Below, piece by piece: positions 22,614-35,045 of a DNA stretch of 53,292 nt. How positions within the stretch are numbered: position 1 is the stretch's first letter; the number at the start of each line of letters is the position of its first letter. The translations under genes and the position numbers were made by a program. Where the stretch lies: contig MNCI01015922.1 in assembly GCA_015680685.1 (NCBI GenBank), positions 409,440 to 462,731 on the forward strand, given 5' to 3'. The notes beneath the pieces are model-generated. The model did not search any database. It worked only from the letters and a program-made list of their open reading frames with translations, and was not told the DNA's origin. Origin of the DNA: Gnetum montanum (Eukaryota; Streptophyta; Gnetopsida; Gnetales; Gnetaceae).

Positions 22614-25600
22614 GCCTCATTTCAGCATCACTATTACCCTCCAAAGTACTGCTGAAAACATTCACCATCCACTTGGGGAGAAAACCCATAGCCATACCAT
22701 CCTCTGTATCCATTTGCATCCATCCCTCCATCCTCAACTAAGATACCTCTTGCTCCATCCATGTAGGAAGAAATTCCTCCACTACCGTAACAACACAATG
22801 CTACGAGTGTTGTACACTCACAACTAATTTTTCTGCCAAGTGGTTTATACAATCGATCCAAGAAATGACCCTTTTTTTGATCCAATAATCCTCCTAAACC
22901 TTGACAACCTAATCTGGTTAGTCACCCTACATCTTCAACACCCTCATCCTCTGCATAAAATACCTTTGAGTGCCCTTCAAATCAAATGTCACCTTAGATT
23001 CACACTGTGATGTTAACTCATGCTGTTTTCAATTGGATTAAGGTTGGCAATCTTCCCATGAAAAGATCTGACCTAGGAAGTCTAGTCATTTACCTATAGA
23101 TTGCTAAACATAAGCCATGCAAGGCTCTTCTTAATTTTAGTTCTGGTGTCAATCTCATCTCTCATGACCTATACAAGGCATGGAACCTACCACCTCTCAA
23201 GAAGAGCAATATCCATTTAGAATTGGTAGACCAGTTAATCATTGTTCCCTTGAGATTAGTGGAGGACATTGTGACCATAGTTAGTGGGTGATCCTATCCT
23301 ACTAATTTTTTGGTGATCAAGGTTGACAACTGCAAAAGTGACTTCCCCATCAATATGGGAATGGCTTGGTTAAGCATGGTTGATGCACATATGGACATAA
23401 GGAACCTCTCCTTGGAAGTCTCTAAGGAAAATGAATTTGCAAGGTTTGAGAAGAAGTGTATTCCATGCATCACGTACAATGATAATGGGTGCACTTATGT
23501 GCAAAAGATTTGGTTCATCAAAAGTACATACATTAAAGCATGTAATTAGTATGCACAGGAAATAGATATTCAAAGGTGTTTGTACATAGTAACCACAACA
23601 GGAGGGCACCCAGTGGCTGATAGCTTACTCAAGAAGTAACACATTATGCATGGAACCAACTGAGAGCCTAACATGTGCTTATGTTAAAAAAATGGATGAA
23701 CTTAAGCAAGTTCATTACCAACTATTTAATGATGAAGATGATGATACTTGTTAGGGAGAGTTAGAAATCCTTGATAACTTCAAGCAGGAGTCCCTAGAGC
23801 TAAAAAATTTATGAGTTGGCATGGACTATGCATTCTTAAATAATGGAAAGCTGGTCATAATGAATGCCAAAATTTCTTCTCAACAAAAAGAAAAGCTATT
23901 AAAGATGGTTAACAAATGGCCAACAACCTTTGCTTGCTCATATTTTGAGTTGACTGGAATTGATCCAAGAATAAGCTAGCATTGCATTTGCACTGACCCA
24001 ACCATGAAACCAAAGAGACAGTTATAGAGATGGCTAAACCCCAAATTGAGGCAGATTGTCAAGTAGGAATAGAACAAATCCTCAAGGTGGGGTTCATCTA
24101 TCCCATTGTGGATAGTTAGTGTGTTAGCCCACTCATAATTGTGACAAAGAAAGATGGGAAGTGGCGGGTTTGCATCGACTTCAGGCTATTAAACATGACG
24201 ACATTTAAAGATCTTTTTTCATTGTCATTTGTGGACTAAGTGTTGGAAACTATTTGTGGGCATTACTATTATAGCTTCTTGGATGGTTATAGTGGCTATA
24301 ACCAAATCCAAATTGTACTAGAAGATCAGGCTAAGACAACATTTGCAAGTCCTTGGGGGACTTTTGCATATTGTAAGATGTCATTTAATCTATGCAATGC
24401 CCTTCCAACATTTCAACTTCTGATCCTTAGCATCTTCTAGTAGCAAATTAGTAGTGGTGTGGAAGTCTTCATGGATGACTTCTTCACCTATGGAGCTACA
24501 TATGAGAAAGCCTTAGACTACCTTGAGCAAGTATTGATAAGATGTGTGGAAACAAATTTGTGGCTCAATTAGCAAAAGAGTCATCTCATGGTCTAAGGCA
24601 TTGTGTTGGTGCACTAAATTCTACTAAAAAGGATTGAGGTAGACTCAGAGAAAATAAGGGTCATCCAAGGAATAATACACCAACCAGAGATAGTTAAAGA
24701 TGTCTGATCATTTCTTGGACATACTAGCTACTACTAGCGATTCATAGAGAATTTCTCTAAGATCACAAAGTAGTTAGTCAAGCTAACGAAGAAAGATGCT
24801 TCATTCATTTGGACTAAGAAATGTCAACATGCATTCCAATAATTGAAGGAAAAACTCATAGAGACTCCAATTATATGAGCACTAGACTAGTCCCAACCAT
24901 TTCACATAATGATAGATGCATCTAATTATGCTTTGGGAGTGGTGCTTACGTAGTTCAATGATAAAAAGTTGATATTACATCCACTGCGCAGGCTGAAGCA
25001 TTGTAGGTGCACAATTGAATTGCACCACCATGGAAAAAGTACTAATGGCAATGGTGTATGCTCTTGAAAAGTTTAGGCACTATGTGCTTGGTTTTAAGGT
25101 ATTTGTGCACACAGACCACTGTGCCATCTACTTCCTAATGAATAAGCCAATGGTGAGCCCTCGTATCATATGGTGGCTCATGATATTTTAGGAATCCAAT
25201 CTCACAATGGTAGATCAAAAAGGAATCGGGAATGTGGTTGCTGACCATCTCTCTTGGTTAAGATGGGATAACAAAGAGAAGTAGAGTCCAATCTCTAATT
25301 AGTTTCTAAATGAACTCCTCTTTATAGGAGTAATAAATGACCAAGTGCCCACAGAAAAAAATGGTATGATGACATCCTCACTTACCTTCTCACTCAAGAG
25401 ATACCATAAGATCTAGACTTTAGGAAGAAGCAACAGTTTCTTCATTAGGCCAAATACTTCATGGAAATCAACGGACACCTCACAAGGTATGTGCTGATGG
25501 CCTGATTCATTGGTGTGTCCCTGATGAAGATCAATTATGTGTTCTTCAAGATGCTTATGAAGGGCCTTGTGAAGTTCACTATGTAGGGAGATGCATGGCC

Positions 25601-26660
25601 ATAAAAAGCTTAATGATAGGATACTATTGGCCTATAATATTCAGGGATGCCCACCAATTTGTTTGATCTTGAAAATGTTGTCAATGAGATGGTGGGATGA
25701 CTGCTTGCATGGAATGTCCTCAATAGTGGATTCAACCATTGGAGCCCTTTGACATATGGGGCATTGACTTCATGGGTTTCATCACACCCATGTCCAATGA
25801 AAAAGCATATATCATTGTAGTAGTCAACGATTGCACAAAATGAGTAGAGGTAGTAACCGTCATAGACTATACATCATCCACTATTGCTAGATTTGTATAA
25901 CAAAATGTTGTAAATAGGTTTGGGATGCCACATGAACTAATTTTTGATAATGGAACTCATTTCATAGGTGTCACTTTAGAAAATTGATGCAATGCTTGGG
26001 GGTTGAACATAAATCAACAACACCCTATCACCCTCAAGATAACAGTCAAGCAGAGGTAACTAACAAGGAGATTACAAAGATCCTAATAAGGACCATTAGC
26101 AAATATAGAAAAGGTTGGAGCACAAAACTTAACAATGCCCTATGGGCCTATTGCTCAAGGTGGAAACTTTCTATTGGCTACTCTCCCTATGAGTTAGTGT
26201 ATGGAATACTTCCAATGCTTCTAATTCAATTTAAGCTTCATACACTCTTAATAGCCTATGATTTAAATCTTGACCTAAGTTTGGCATAAAAAGAAAGACT
26301 AATCAACCTCAACGTGTGCTAGATGAAAATCGATTGGTGGCCCTATCTTCAAATGAGATGTGGAAGGCATCAACAAGCAACGTCATGACCTCAAAATCCG
26401 GAAAGTGAAATTTCAACAAGGAGATAAGGTTTTCTACTGGAACCACACATGTACCCCAAAAGACAAAGTTTCAAACGTTTTGGAAAGAACCCTATATAAT
26501 TGATCAAACCTTTCCCTCTAGGGCCATGTTAATTTACAAACCTAAAAGCCCAAATAGAAAGCAGTTGGTCAACATCCAAAGAGTGAAACCTTTCTTTGAA
26601 CCTAGACAAGCTAGTACAACTACCACCTCAACGGATGGACAACCACACTCTATTTTCTAG
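22614..26660 (+). pseudogene. pol: Element 1 protease-RT-RNase H-integrase, decayed
   Basis: The gag tail resumes at 22614. Protease at about 23115-23440: ALLNFSSGVNLIS has lost the catalytic Asp that element 2 keeps as DSGSG. RT at about 24060-24860: VTKKDGKWRVCIDFRLLN, FLDGYSGYNQI, KTTFASPWGTFAY, and the catalytic FMDDF at 24468-24482. RNase H about 24890-25262: HIMIDASNYALGVVL and the terminal ADHLSW. Integrase about 25560-26600: YYWP, WGIDFMG, FDNGTHF and NSQAEVTNKE supply the DDE residues; ALWAY...GYSPYELVYG follows, then DKVFYW and a C-terminal RVKPFFEP. There is no chromodomain. Stops and frameshifts are spread throughout. Wording fits the Athila/Tat branch. Confidence 0.88.
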
Positions 26661-28200
26661 ATCTCCTCCATTCAACATAGCCATGGGGGAGATGGCCATC
26701 TATGCTAACCATCCACATGGCTCTTTAGTCTTTAATTTTTTTGTTTTACACTTTTTTGATTTTTACCTTTTTCTTTGGTTTTTTGTTATATTAATTTTCT
26801 CAATTTTTTTTACAACATTATTAGCATGTTTTATCTTTCTTAATTAAGATTACACTTTTTTTATATTTTAATTTGTTTTAGTTTATTCAAGTGTGCCTTT
26901 TCATTATTTTTGCTAATAAAAGTGCTTTATTATTGCAGGACATAGTGCCACTGTTGTTGTTTACTAATGATGGTTGTGGTTAATGTTGTGATTGTCAATG
27001 TCTGGTTTCTATATTTAAATTCTAATGTCTGATGAATATGACATGATTTATTTTTCATGGAATAGGTAGTGAGTCCACATCATCTGCCCATCTAATAGAC
27101 TCTATGATTTTCCTTATTTTTGGAGCTTGAGGTCCCTTCCATTAAAAGAAACTTTTAATCAATTAGTGACCTTGGTAGTTCTTGAATTGGAAAGGATTCA
27201 AAGGTTTGTACAGGGTGTGACTTCAAGGGGACTCAATACTCTTTGTACTCTTCTACTTATTTAAGTGCTTGGGTGTCTTTCATGAACTTCTTACAGTTCC
27301 ATTCTAACCACTAATAGGAAGTTAAATAAAGCCCTTGCATGGTGTGGTTTCCATTCAAAAATACACAAAAAAAAAAACAAAAGGAAAATAAAACATGATG
27401 GAAATTCAAAGCACATCCCTTAGACAAATAAATAAGCTACAAGCATTGGTTATGGAACTAGAAGGACATGTTACTCATGCCTAAAGGTCCCCTCTAACTA
27501 AGACCCTCTCTCTCTCACTTCTTAATTCTCTTTTCTTCTCTTTATGGAATGGTGGTTGTTTTGTGGGAGCACTCTTGTGTCTAAAGTGGGTTGATCAGTC
27601 TTGGAGTGGTGATGCGAAGTCACTCAAAGAAGTTGGTTTTGGTTTGGACTAAGGATGGATCTTCCTAGGCCATTTTAAACACATATTCCACGAGGGACTT
27701 CTTATGACCTCAATTTGAGATTTCATTCCACCTTTTCAATCATTCATCCATGCTACCATAACTCACCTTACTGCTGGTTTCTATGTTATGTTCAATGTCT
27801 TAGTCTGATGTGTTGGAATTTTTGGATAGATTCTTTTTGGTTGGTCCTTAACTTTTCATGACCATTAATCAACTGTAGGGTCCACAAACTCCTTAGTTGA
27901 GGTTATGAAAGGGTAACAAAGGCATGTGCCTGCTATGGGGAGGACCCACTTGCATATCTCTTAGTTTGGTTAGTTAAGTCCTTGACCTTCAACATTTCTA
28001 CAATACTATCTTTCGCATATTCCATTATGCAAACCACTCTGTGCTCCTTGAATCCTCTTTCTCCATTTTTCTTAATTTTCTCAATTTTTGGGACTTCAAC
28101 ACCCTCTTCTCACATATGTTCATGGCTATTCGGGCTTCCATTTGACCCTAATTTCATTCAAAATCTCCTTGTAATTTTCAAGTTTTGACTTGGTCAACAA
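26661..28200 (+). other. Non-coding spacer between pol and extra ORF, element 1
   Basis: About 1.5 kb with no recognisable protein. A purine tract CATGGGGGAGATGG lies just after integrase (26682-26695) and is conserved in element 2. A 28-bp block at 27931-27958 (within TGCTATGGGGAGGACCC...) is identical to element 2 (35274-35301, reverse). A-rich tract near 27367. Confidence 0.7.
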
Positions 28201-28204
28201 TGGT

Positions 28205-28448
28205 AAAGAGCTACGTCAATGAGGCCCTATTGACATAGCAAACTACATTGATTGGGCCTCGTCAAGGAGGCCTCTTTGACGCAACGTAAAAATTCTATAA
28301 ATACCACTGAAAACTTTGCATTTTTGACATTTGGTCCATAGCGCCCAAGGATTTTTTGCAATTTTCAAAGTTTAGAACCTTCTCGAGTGTATAACTCTTG
28401 CACTATTTATTTGAATCACGCTGTTCTTAGATCCTATAGTTATTAGAG
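28205..28448 (+). promoter_or_regulatory. Putative internal promoter and leader exon of the extra ORF, element 1
   Basis: CTACGTCAATGAGGCCC, CATTGATTGGGCCTCGTC and CTTTGACGCAACG repeat the wording of the LTR U3 array (compare 15907-15990). They are followed by TATA TATAAATA at 28296. A leader of about 120-130 bp then ends at a splice donor AGAG|GTAAGC (28448/28449). Element 2 has the same layout at 35030-34767. Confidence 0.65.
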
Positions 28449-28738
28449 GTAAGCTCTTAGTTGTGGGGTTAGCAAACCTCAAGGTTATGATGATTTTTTT
28501 GAAACTTTTTCTAACTCCCACAAAGGGTTAAGATATAAAATGCTATTAAATCATTAATTTTTGAGAATTTAACCCTTCCAACAACTTCAGCAAACCAAAG
28601 ATTAAATTAATAACTAAATACTTAATCCATCTAGCCATAATCACACCTTAGTCAAGTGTAATCTCTCTTTGAGATAAGGTATTCTAGTCATTCTGGGTTT
28701 CATAATATTTGCTAATCTGTTGTCATGTGTGATTACAG
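28449..28738 (+). other. Leader intron of the extra ORF, element 1
   Basis: Donor GTAAGC at 28449, acceptor GTGATTACAG at 28729-28738, 290 bp, AT-rich. The next base is the A of the start ATG. Element 2 has the same arrangement (GTATGC ... GTGATTGCAG|ATG). Confidence 0.7.
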
Positions 28739-30485
28739 ATGGCACCTAAACTAAAGAGACTGTAATAAGGACCATCACAACTACAAGAGAAATGATCCAG
28801 AGGAGGAAGAGGCCAACAAGAACATGGCCAAGAATAGGTTGAGGCAACCCACACAATAGGACCTCTCAAAAATGAGGTTGAGCTAGAATCTATCTGATAG
28901 ATTCCTAAAGAAGAAGCTACATTTGAACACTCACAGCAAGGTGAGGCACCAGGCCCTATACCTAGACTAGAGGTCACACTCACATAAGCCTACCTTGACA
29001 TAATTGGGAACTATGAAATTCAATGCTCAATTCTCCAAGAGCTAAACTTCTGACTGTTCTTTGAATAGGCTTGAGAAGATGTTAGAGCCCAACTACAAGC
29101 CTCTCCCATGCGGCCAATCATCACCTCTAGTGGGGCGTGGTATATGAGAGAAATGTATCTCTTCTGGAATAACAGGAGAGCAGGAGTTGCTATGAAAATT
29201 AAGGACATCCAAGTGTCCTAATTAGTAGAAGCCATTGTGCAGGCCCTTGGGTTGCTTGACGTAGGAACATAGTTGGTAGAGCTATCAACGTAAGCTAATC
29301 TCAAAGCAAAGAAGGAGTGGACTCAACAATGTTATGGGATTGACCACAAGGAGTTTGATACACTCACATTCGTGGAATGATTCTATTTTAAGATAGCAAA
29401 ATACCATCTCAAACCAACAATGAGGCCTAGTAAGGTGATAGCCTTCTTTGCCTAAGCATGCACCGCTCTAAGCAAAAAATTTCTAGCAAACCTTCCACAA
29501 CTAATCTATTTAGAGATAAAGAAGTGCTTCAAGGAAAATGAATGTGGAAGAAAAACGTTGCCCTTCCCCTACTTGATCAGAAAATTATGCAAAAGGATAG
29601 GGATAGTATGCTATTTAAATGATACCTTCAAGCATGCTCCTAATGCTTTATGGGCTGAGTTGATGAATGATAAGATGCCTACCACATCCATGGAAGAGAA
29701 GTAGTAATGACCACCTCCACCATCTACTCATGAGTAACTACTGAAGGCCTAAATTGCAGTTGAGCACATGCAGAAAATCTGAGAGTAGCTCTTACAATAG
29801 CAAGAGTAGTAGGTAGGAACTAGAGATGGAGATCCATCTATGTACAGATTGACTATGAGTTACCTCAGAGAAGTGGCTCATACAATTAGCCAGATGACTG
29901 GAGGTGGATCAATGTTGTTTGCCCAATGAACACAATTGCTTGTGAGGTTAAATCCAAATGCTTGAGAGGTGACAGTGTCTCTCTCTTATTATCATTTATG
30001 CCTAGAAATATTTGGGAATGCCACTTCATTTTTTGTGTGCTTAGAGAAGGGTGAGGAGGCAACTGTATTGGTGATGCAACACCAAGGGTAAGAGACAGTT
30101 GTGGAGATCATTGTTGATTGAGTTGTTGAGGCATTAAATGCACTTGCGATGCTTGTACCAAATGTTTCTGCACTTAGGGATGTGCAGACATCTACAGGGA
30201 TAATTAGTAAAAGATTAAATGCAACCTAGCATGAAGAACTATTAGACCATTTAGTGGAAACTGAGCAACTGATTCTGGATATCTTTAATTTTTCAGATAT
30301 CATCATTGTAACCCAGTCGAAGTTGCTAGAGGAAAAGGGCAAGTGCTTCAACTTAGAAGGGCAACTTGAAATAACTCAAGCACATAATCAATGCTTAGTT
30401 GCTGAAGTTGTTGAATTGTGTGCTTGAATTGCTGATCCTGCTCTTATCAACCTTGCATTAACATGAGGCAAAGCTTTTTAGTATC

Positions 30486-30490
30486 TTCAA
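30486..30490. repeat. Target-site duplication of element 2, left
   Basis: TTCAA here; the partner TTGAA at 44749-44753 differs by one base. With one copy ignored, the extra ORF of element 1 reads through in frame and matches element 2 residue for residue order. Confidence 0.75.
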
Positions 30491-31370
30491 TGATGAGCGA
30501 TGAGGTACCCCTACGCCCAACCATATGAATCATGAGCATTCATGCACAATCCGGTTGAATTCTGAAGACTGCGAGCACTTATGCACAGTATTCTAGCCAT
30601 CAAAATATTAGTTAGAATGGTTGTTGTCCTCTCAATCTCACTTGTAACATTCTAGGATGATGGTTAAGTGAGACAGAGGCATATGATTTTTATATGTTTT
30701 CTTTTATCTGTAATATCTAAGTCTTCTAATACAGGGAGTAAAAGGCTGGATAATGTAAGATTTCACTACGCTATCGCTTAACTATTGCTAGCATAAGTAG
30801 CTGGTCCCACCCTTTGTGCACATCCCAAGCATGTCCTAATCACTACTGGGTTTCCAAACGTTAAGCATCATTGGGTTGTCAAGTGTCAGACATATGTTCG
30901 AGGTGGTCATGCTGATGTGTTCTCTTGGATTACTAAAATGTATTGTAACTATAAAGTAATAACAAAAGAATTAAAACTATTAAAGTATTAAAATATTAAC
31001 ACTTAAGTAATCTAGTTTGAATGCTGCAAGGAATGCACAAAAAGCTCATCTTTATTGCCATTCATTCTAATGGGATTAGGTACATTAGCGCTCGAATAAA
31101 GAGCCATACACTCTTCAAACTATGTCTGTGGGCACTTGAAAAATAATCTAATTCCTATGGAAACAAATTGTAAGAGCTTTGCTTCAACTTGAACAACAGG
31201 TTCTTAAATGCGGCAGGTGCAAGCATATTTAGAGTAGAAGATGGACTTTGCATTGACGAGGTCACATCAACGCTTAGAGAGATGCATCGACGGGTTCACG
31301 TCGATGTGACCATGTTAATTAGGCTACGTCGACGCAACCCAGTTAATGCAGTTGACTGGATGTTTCATGA
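30491..31370 (-). mobile_element. Element 2 3' LTR
   Basis: 880 bp; on the plus strand it begins TGATGAGCGATGAGGTACCCC and ends GGATGTTTCATGA, where the expected terminal CA has mutated. The U3 array includes TCGATG, CGTCGATG and CGTCGACG units (31279-31335). Its TATA box is broken (CTAAATA on the minus strand near 31215), unlike the 5' LTR. Confidence 0.9.
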
Positions 31371-31388
31371 TACCCCCATGACTGAGTG
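31371..31388 (-). promoter_or_regulatory. Polypurine tract of element 2
   Basis: Minus strand CACTCAGTCATGGGGGTA directly precedes the 3' LTR. The equivalent in element 1 is TAGTTGTGGGGGTA before 46078. Confidence 0.65.
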
Positions 31389-31608
31389 AAAATTCATCTG
31401 CGAGTTTTTTACAATTTGGAATGTATGAGGCTACTAGAGACACATATGACAAAGCACATTGATACACACACTGACACTAGCGACACACCAAGTGCCTGAG
31501 TGTATGAAAGGAGATTACAAAACTATGGTGTTTGTGGACAACAAAATTGAACAACTTGACAACAATGGACTCATAACCTCGCTGAGATGTTGAAGTTGTT
31601 GAAGAGGA

Positions 31609-34451
31609 TCATACAGGTCCTGGTGGTGGTGGTTTTGATGGGCCCTCACCAGCTTCAAGTGGATGTGGTGGTTGAGGTGGTGGTTGTGGTTGTCCTGCCG
31701 CTATTACAACTTCTGGAGGCAATTGGAAAGCCTCCAACAGAGCCCTCATTTTATCTTCTTTACTTCTAGGGTCATTCATAGTTCAAGTGGCTTTGCCAAT
31801 TTGTGTTGAAACAGGAACATCCCAAGGACATGGAAGTATAGGGAATAGCTTTTTTAAATTGATGAACTAGGCAGCAAACTATTTTTGTTCGATATGAAAT
31901 GCTTGGACTGATGCTTGCAGTTGCTAGTAGTCATCCATCTGTCGAGCTAGGTTCTCTGCAATAGAGTGTTGCCCTTCAAAGCAGGTGTGAAGAACTTCAA
32001 GTTATGCATTTGCTATTTCTAGCTTTTTCTTTGTCTCTTTATGTGCCTTGAACTCACCCTTGTATAAAGAGTACAAGGTGGCCACTTGCTTCTCAAGGTC
32101 TAACCGCTATCTCCCCGTTAAAAGCATGGCTAGGTTTGCATAACGAAGATTGGCTAGTTCCATATATTCTATCATTTCTTCAATTTGTAGCTCCTTGAGA
32201 CAAATCTCAACTTGGTTGTAGGCGTTTAATCCATCAAAGATGGGTTGCCATACCTTGCCTCCTTCCTTGAGTTGTTGGAGGGCTTGATTCATATTAGCCT
32301 TTGCAACTTGGATTTCTTTTTGCAATCCCACTTGGTCACTGTAGTGATTTTTCACTCGTTCAAACTTGAGGACCTCATTCTTCTAAGTGGTGATTTCAAT
32401 GACTATCTTTTGTCGCAAGGCTTGAACTTTCTCCATTGATAGATTGCGATTTTTGATAGCCAATCTTCTCACATTGGTGTTTATCCTAACTAGCTCCTCT
32501 TGTTGTTGGTGGATAAAATCCTTCATTTGTTGATTTTCGAGACCAACATTATGCAGGTGATGAACTTTTGTGGTCAACCCAACATTCTCCTAATAGACCT
32601 CTACTAAGTCCTTGTTTAGATAATAAGAACAAACTTCCACTAAGGACTTGTCAAAGATCATTGACTCTCGCTCGTACTCAATGTTTTGAAGCTTAGTTTG
32701 AAGCTGTTAAAAAGCTTCATCTTTGGTGAGTTCACGGTTGAGTATAGCTAGATTAGCAAGTTGGGCCCTCAGTTGGGCAACTTCTGTAGCTAAGCATTGA
32801 TTGTCCACTTGAGCTACTTCTAGTTGCCCCTCTAGGATGAGGCACTTGCCCTTTGCCAAGGGCAGCTTTGACCGGGTTGCAGTGTTGTTGTTTGGAAGGT
32901 CAAAGACATTTGGAAGCGGTTGCCTGGTTCCCACTAGTTGGTCCAACAATTTTTCATGTTGTGCTCCATTGAGTTTGCCACTTTGAGTACTTGTGGACAT
33001 CTACATAGCTCTAATCCCATGTACATTTGGTACAGGCACCGCAGTTGCATTGAGAGCCGTGGCGATCATATTGGCAACCACTTCTACTGCAACTTCTTGT
33101 CCTTGGTGTTGCATTAACAAGACAGTTGCTCCTTTACCTTCCTTCAAGCATATTGAGAAAGTAGCAACATTTTCTAAAATTTTTGAAAATAATTGTTACA
33201 TCATTAACACTGTTACCTCTCAAGCGCTAGGGTCTGTTCTCATGGGCACTTGTGTTTGCGTGATTGAAAGCATTGGCCCTACCCTCTCCAGCAAGCTCAC
33301 AAATTGAGCCACTTATTCTAGATGGATTAAAGTAGGGTGATACATAGAAGGGTCTCCACCACTGCTAGTTCCCGCTTGATGCTCCTGTTGGCACAGAAGT
33401 GACTGTTAGATCTCACATATGTGCTCTACGATCGTGCACGAGTTTGACTCTATTGCTTGTGCAGATGGTGGAGGTGGTTGTTGCTCTTCCTTCATTCTTG
33501 TGGTGGCAAGTGTTTTATCTTTCATCATTTCATGCCACGAGACAATTGGGGTGTGACAGAGGGTGTTGTTGGCATATCGTGTTATCCTTGCCCATTTGCA
33601 TAATTTTCTGATCAGGTAGGGAAAGAGCAAAGCTCGCCTTCCATGTTCATTTTCTGTGAACTGTTTCTCAATCTCCAAGAAGAGTAACTATGGATGGTTG
33701 ATAGGAAATTTCCCGCTTAAAGTGGCACATGCATGTGTAGAAAAGGTGGTAATTTTGCTAGGTCTTACTATTGGATTTAAGTGGTAAGATGTAATTTTGG
33801 AGTAAACTCTTTCTGTAGTGGTCAATGTGCCAAACTCCTTACGATCTACCCCATAACATCACCTGGTCCGCTTCACTTTCACCTTGGGTTTGCTTGTTTT
33901 GAAATTTTTGCCACATCAGCCCTGGTCTCAGGCAACCCAAGAGCTTGCACGATTGCCTCTGCAGAGTAAGACACATGGATGTCTTTAATTCTTACTCATG
34001 ACCTCAGCTGTTGATTTGTCCAGAAGACATAGGTTTTCCCTAGAAACCACTCACCTCTAGACATGATGATTGGCCACATGGAAGAATTTTGTAGTTGAGT
34101 TCTGACTTCTTCTGGTGCACTTTCTAGGAATGGTTTGAAGTTTAATTCTTGAAGGACGATTTTTTGCAGCTATTTCAGCTTAATAGCATCAATGCAGGCC
34201 CTGGTTAAGGTGACCTCAAGCCATGGCACTTTCACTTGAGTCTCATCCTTGCGTGATTATTCTATGGGAACCCCTTCTTTAGGAATCTTATGAACAGATT
34301 CCACATTGGGTTCCTCGCGGAGAGGGCTAGTTGCATGCGAGCCCTTTGCATGCTCCTAGGGTTACGTGCCCCATTCCCGTTTGGTTCTAAGTTGCTTCTC
34401 CTGAGGTTGTGATGGTTCTTCCTCCCTTGGGCGCCTTGGTCTTGGTGCCAT
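31609..34451 (-). pseudogene. Extra ORF of element 2
   Basis: Starts MAPRPRRPREEEPSQPQEK at a splice acceptor and ends PPPPGPV-stop at 31609. About 947 codons, with a length not divisible by three, so at least one indel. N-terminal domain: DRKEFGTLT, LNPIVRPSKITTF, ENEHGRRALLFPYLIRKLC, then RMKEEQQPPPPSAQ. From about 33000 downward long coiled coil: KGKCLILEGQLEVAQ, EVAQLRAQLANLAILNREL, QQLKEGGKVWQPIFDG, LKELQIEEMIEYMELANL. The tail is proline-rich (AGQPQPPPQPPHPLE). It is collinear with element 1's extra ORF. The N-terminal half resembles a plant transposon-associated domain; the rest is a structural coiled coil. In Athila elements this position usually holds an envelope-like ORF, which this does not resemble. 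Confidence 0.78.
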
Positions 34452-34766
34452 CTGCAATCACAACATAATCACGAATTAAAATGTGTGTGTGTTGCCCAAA
34501 ATGATAATAATATACCTTCTCATGATGGCTTGGCTATGACAGTGACACATGCATTCTGTTTGATCTAAGATGGTGTATGTAAACTATTACACGTGGGTGT
34601 CCTAGAGTGTAGTTGAAGGGTTAAAAACAAACAATGAATTAAATCAAATTCTTTGATTAACCCTAAGAGGTGTTAAGTCTTCAATGCATTAATTCTTGGG
34701 TTATCCATATTGTCACAAAATTGTCATAATATACTGAATCATGGGCCCCCATGACGTAGAGCATAC
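34452..34766 (-). other. Leader intron of the extra ORF, element 2
   Basis: Minus-strand donor CAGAG|GTATGC at 34767/34766 and acceptor GTGATTGCAG at 34452, 315 bp, abutting the ATG. Same position as the intron in element 1, although most of the intron sequence has diverged. Confidence 0.7.
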
Positions 34767-35045
34767 CTCTGATAGCAAAAGGGTGAAGGAACAGGTGGAT
34801 GTGGACAAACGGTAGGAAGGTTATGTGCTCGGGAAGGAGATTGGACTTGGAAAACTTGAAAAAATCCCCTAGCATTATGAGCAAATGGACAAAATTCAAA
34901 GGGAAGACATGTGTATATGTAGTGGTTTGGGCTCTACGTCGATGGGACCGCGTCAATGGGGCTGCATAAACGCAGGTGGCTACATATATGAGGCTGCATC
35001 AACATAGCTATTCAACTACATTGACCACTATTGATCAATGTATTA
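34767..35045 (-). promoter_or_regulatory. Putative internal promoter and leader of the extra ORF, element 2
   Basis: On the minus strand ATGTTGATGCAGCCTC, GCAGCCCCATTGACGCGG and TCCCATCGACGTAGAG form the same motif array as the LTR U3. A weak TATA-like CTACATATACAC follows near 34915-34926, then the leader to the splice donor at 34767. Confidence 0.6.

Noticed and set aside
22614-26660. Possible endogenous pararetrovirus, because of the RT
   Set aside because: RT is followed by RNase H and a DDE integrase and the unit is bounded by LTRs, PBS, PPT and TSDs, so it is a Ty3/gypsy retrotransposon.
31609-34451. Envelope-like protein in the extra ORF
   Set aside because: No signal peptide, transmembrane segment or cleavage-like motif is visible; the sequence is coiled coil plus a transposon-like N-terminal domain.
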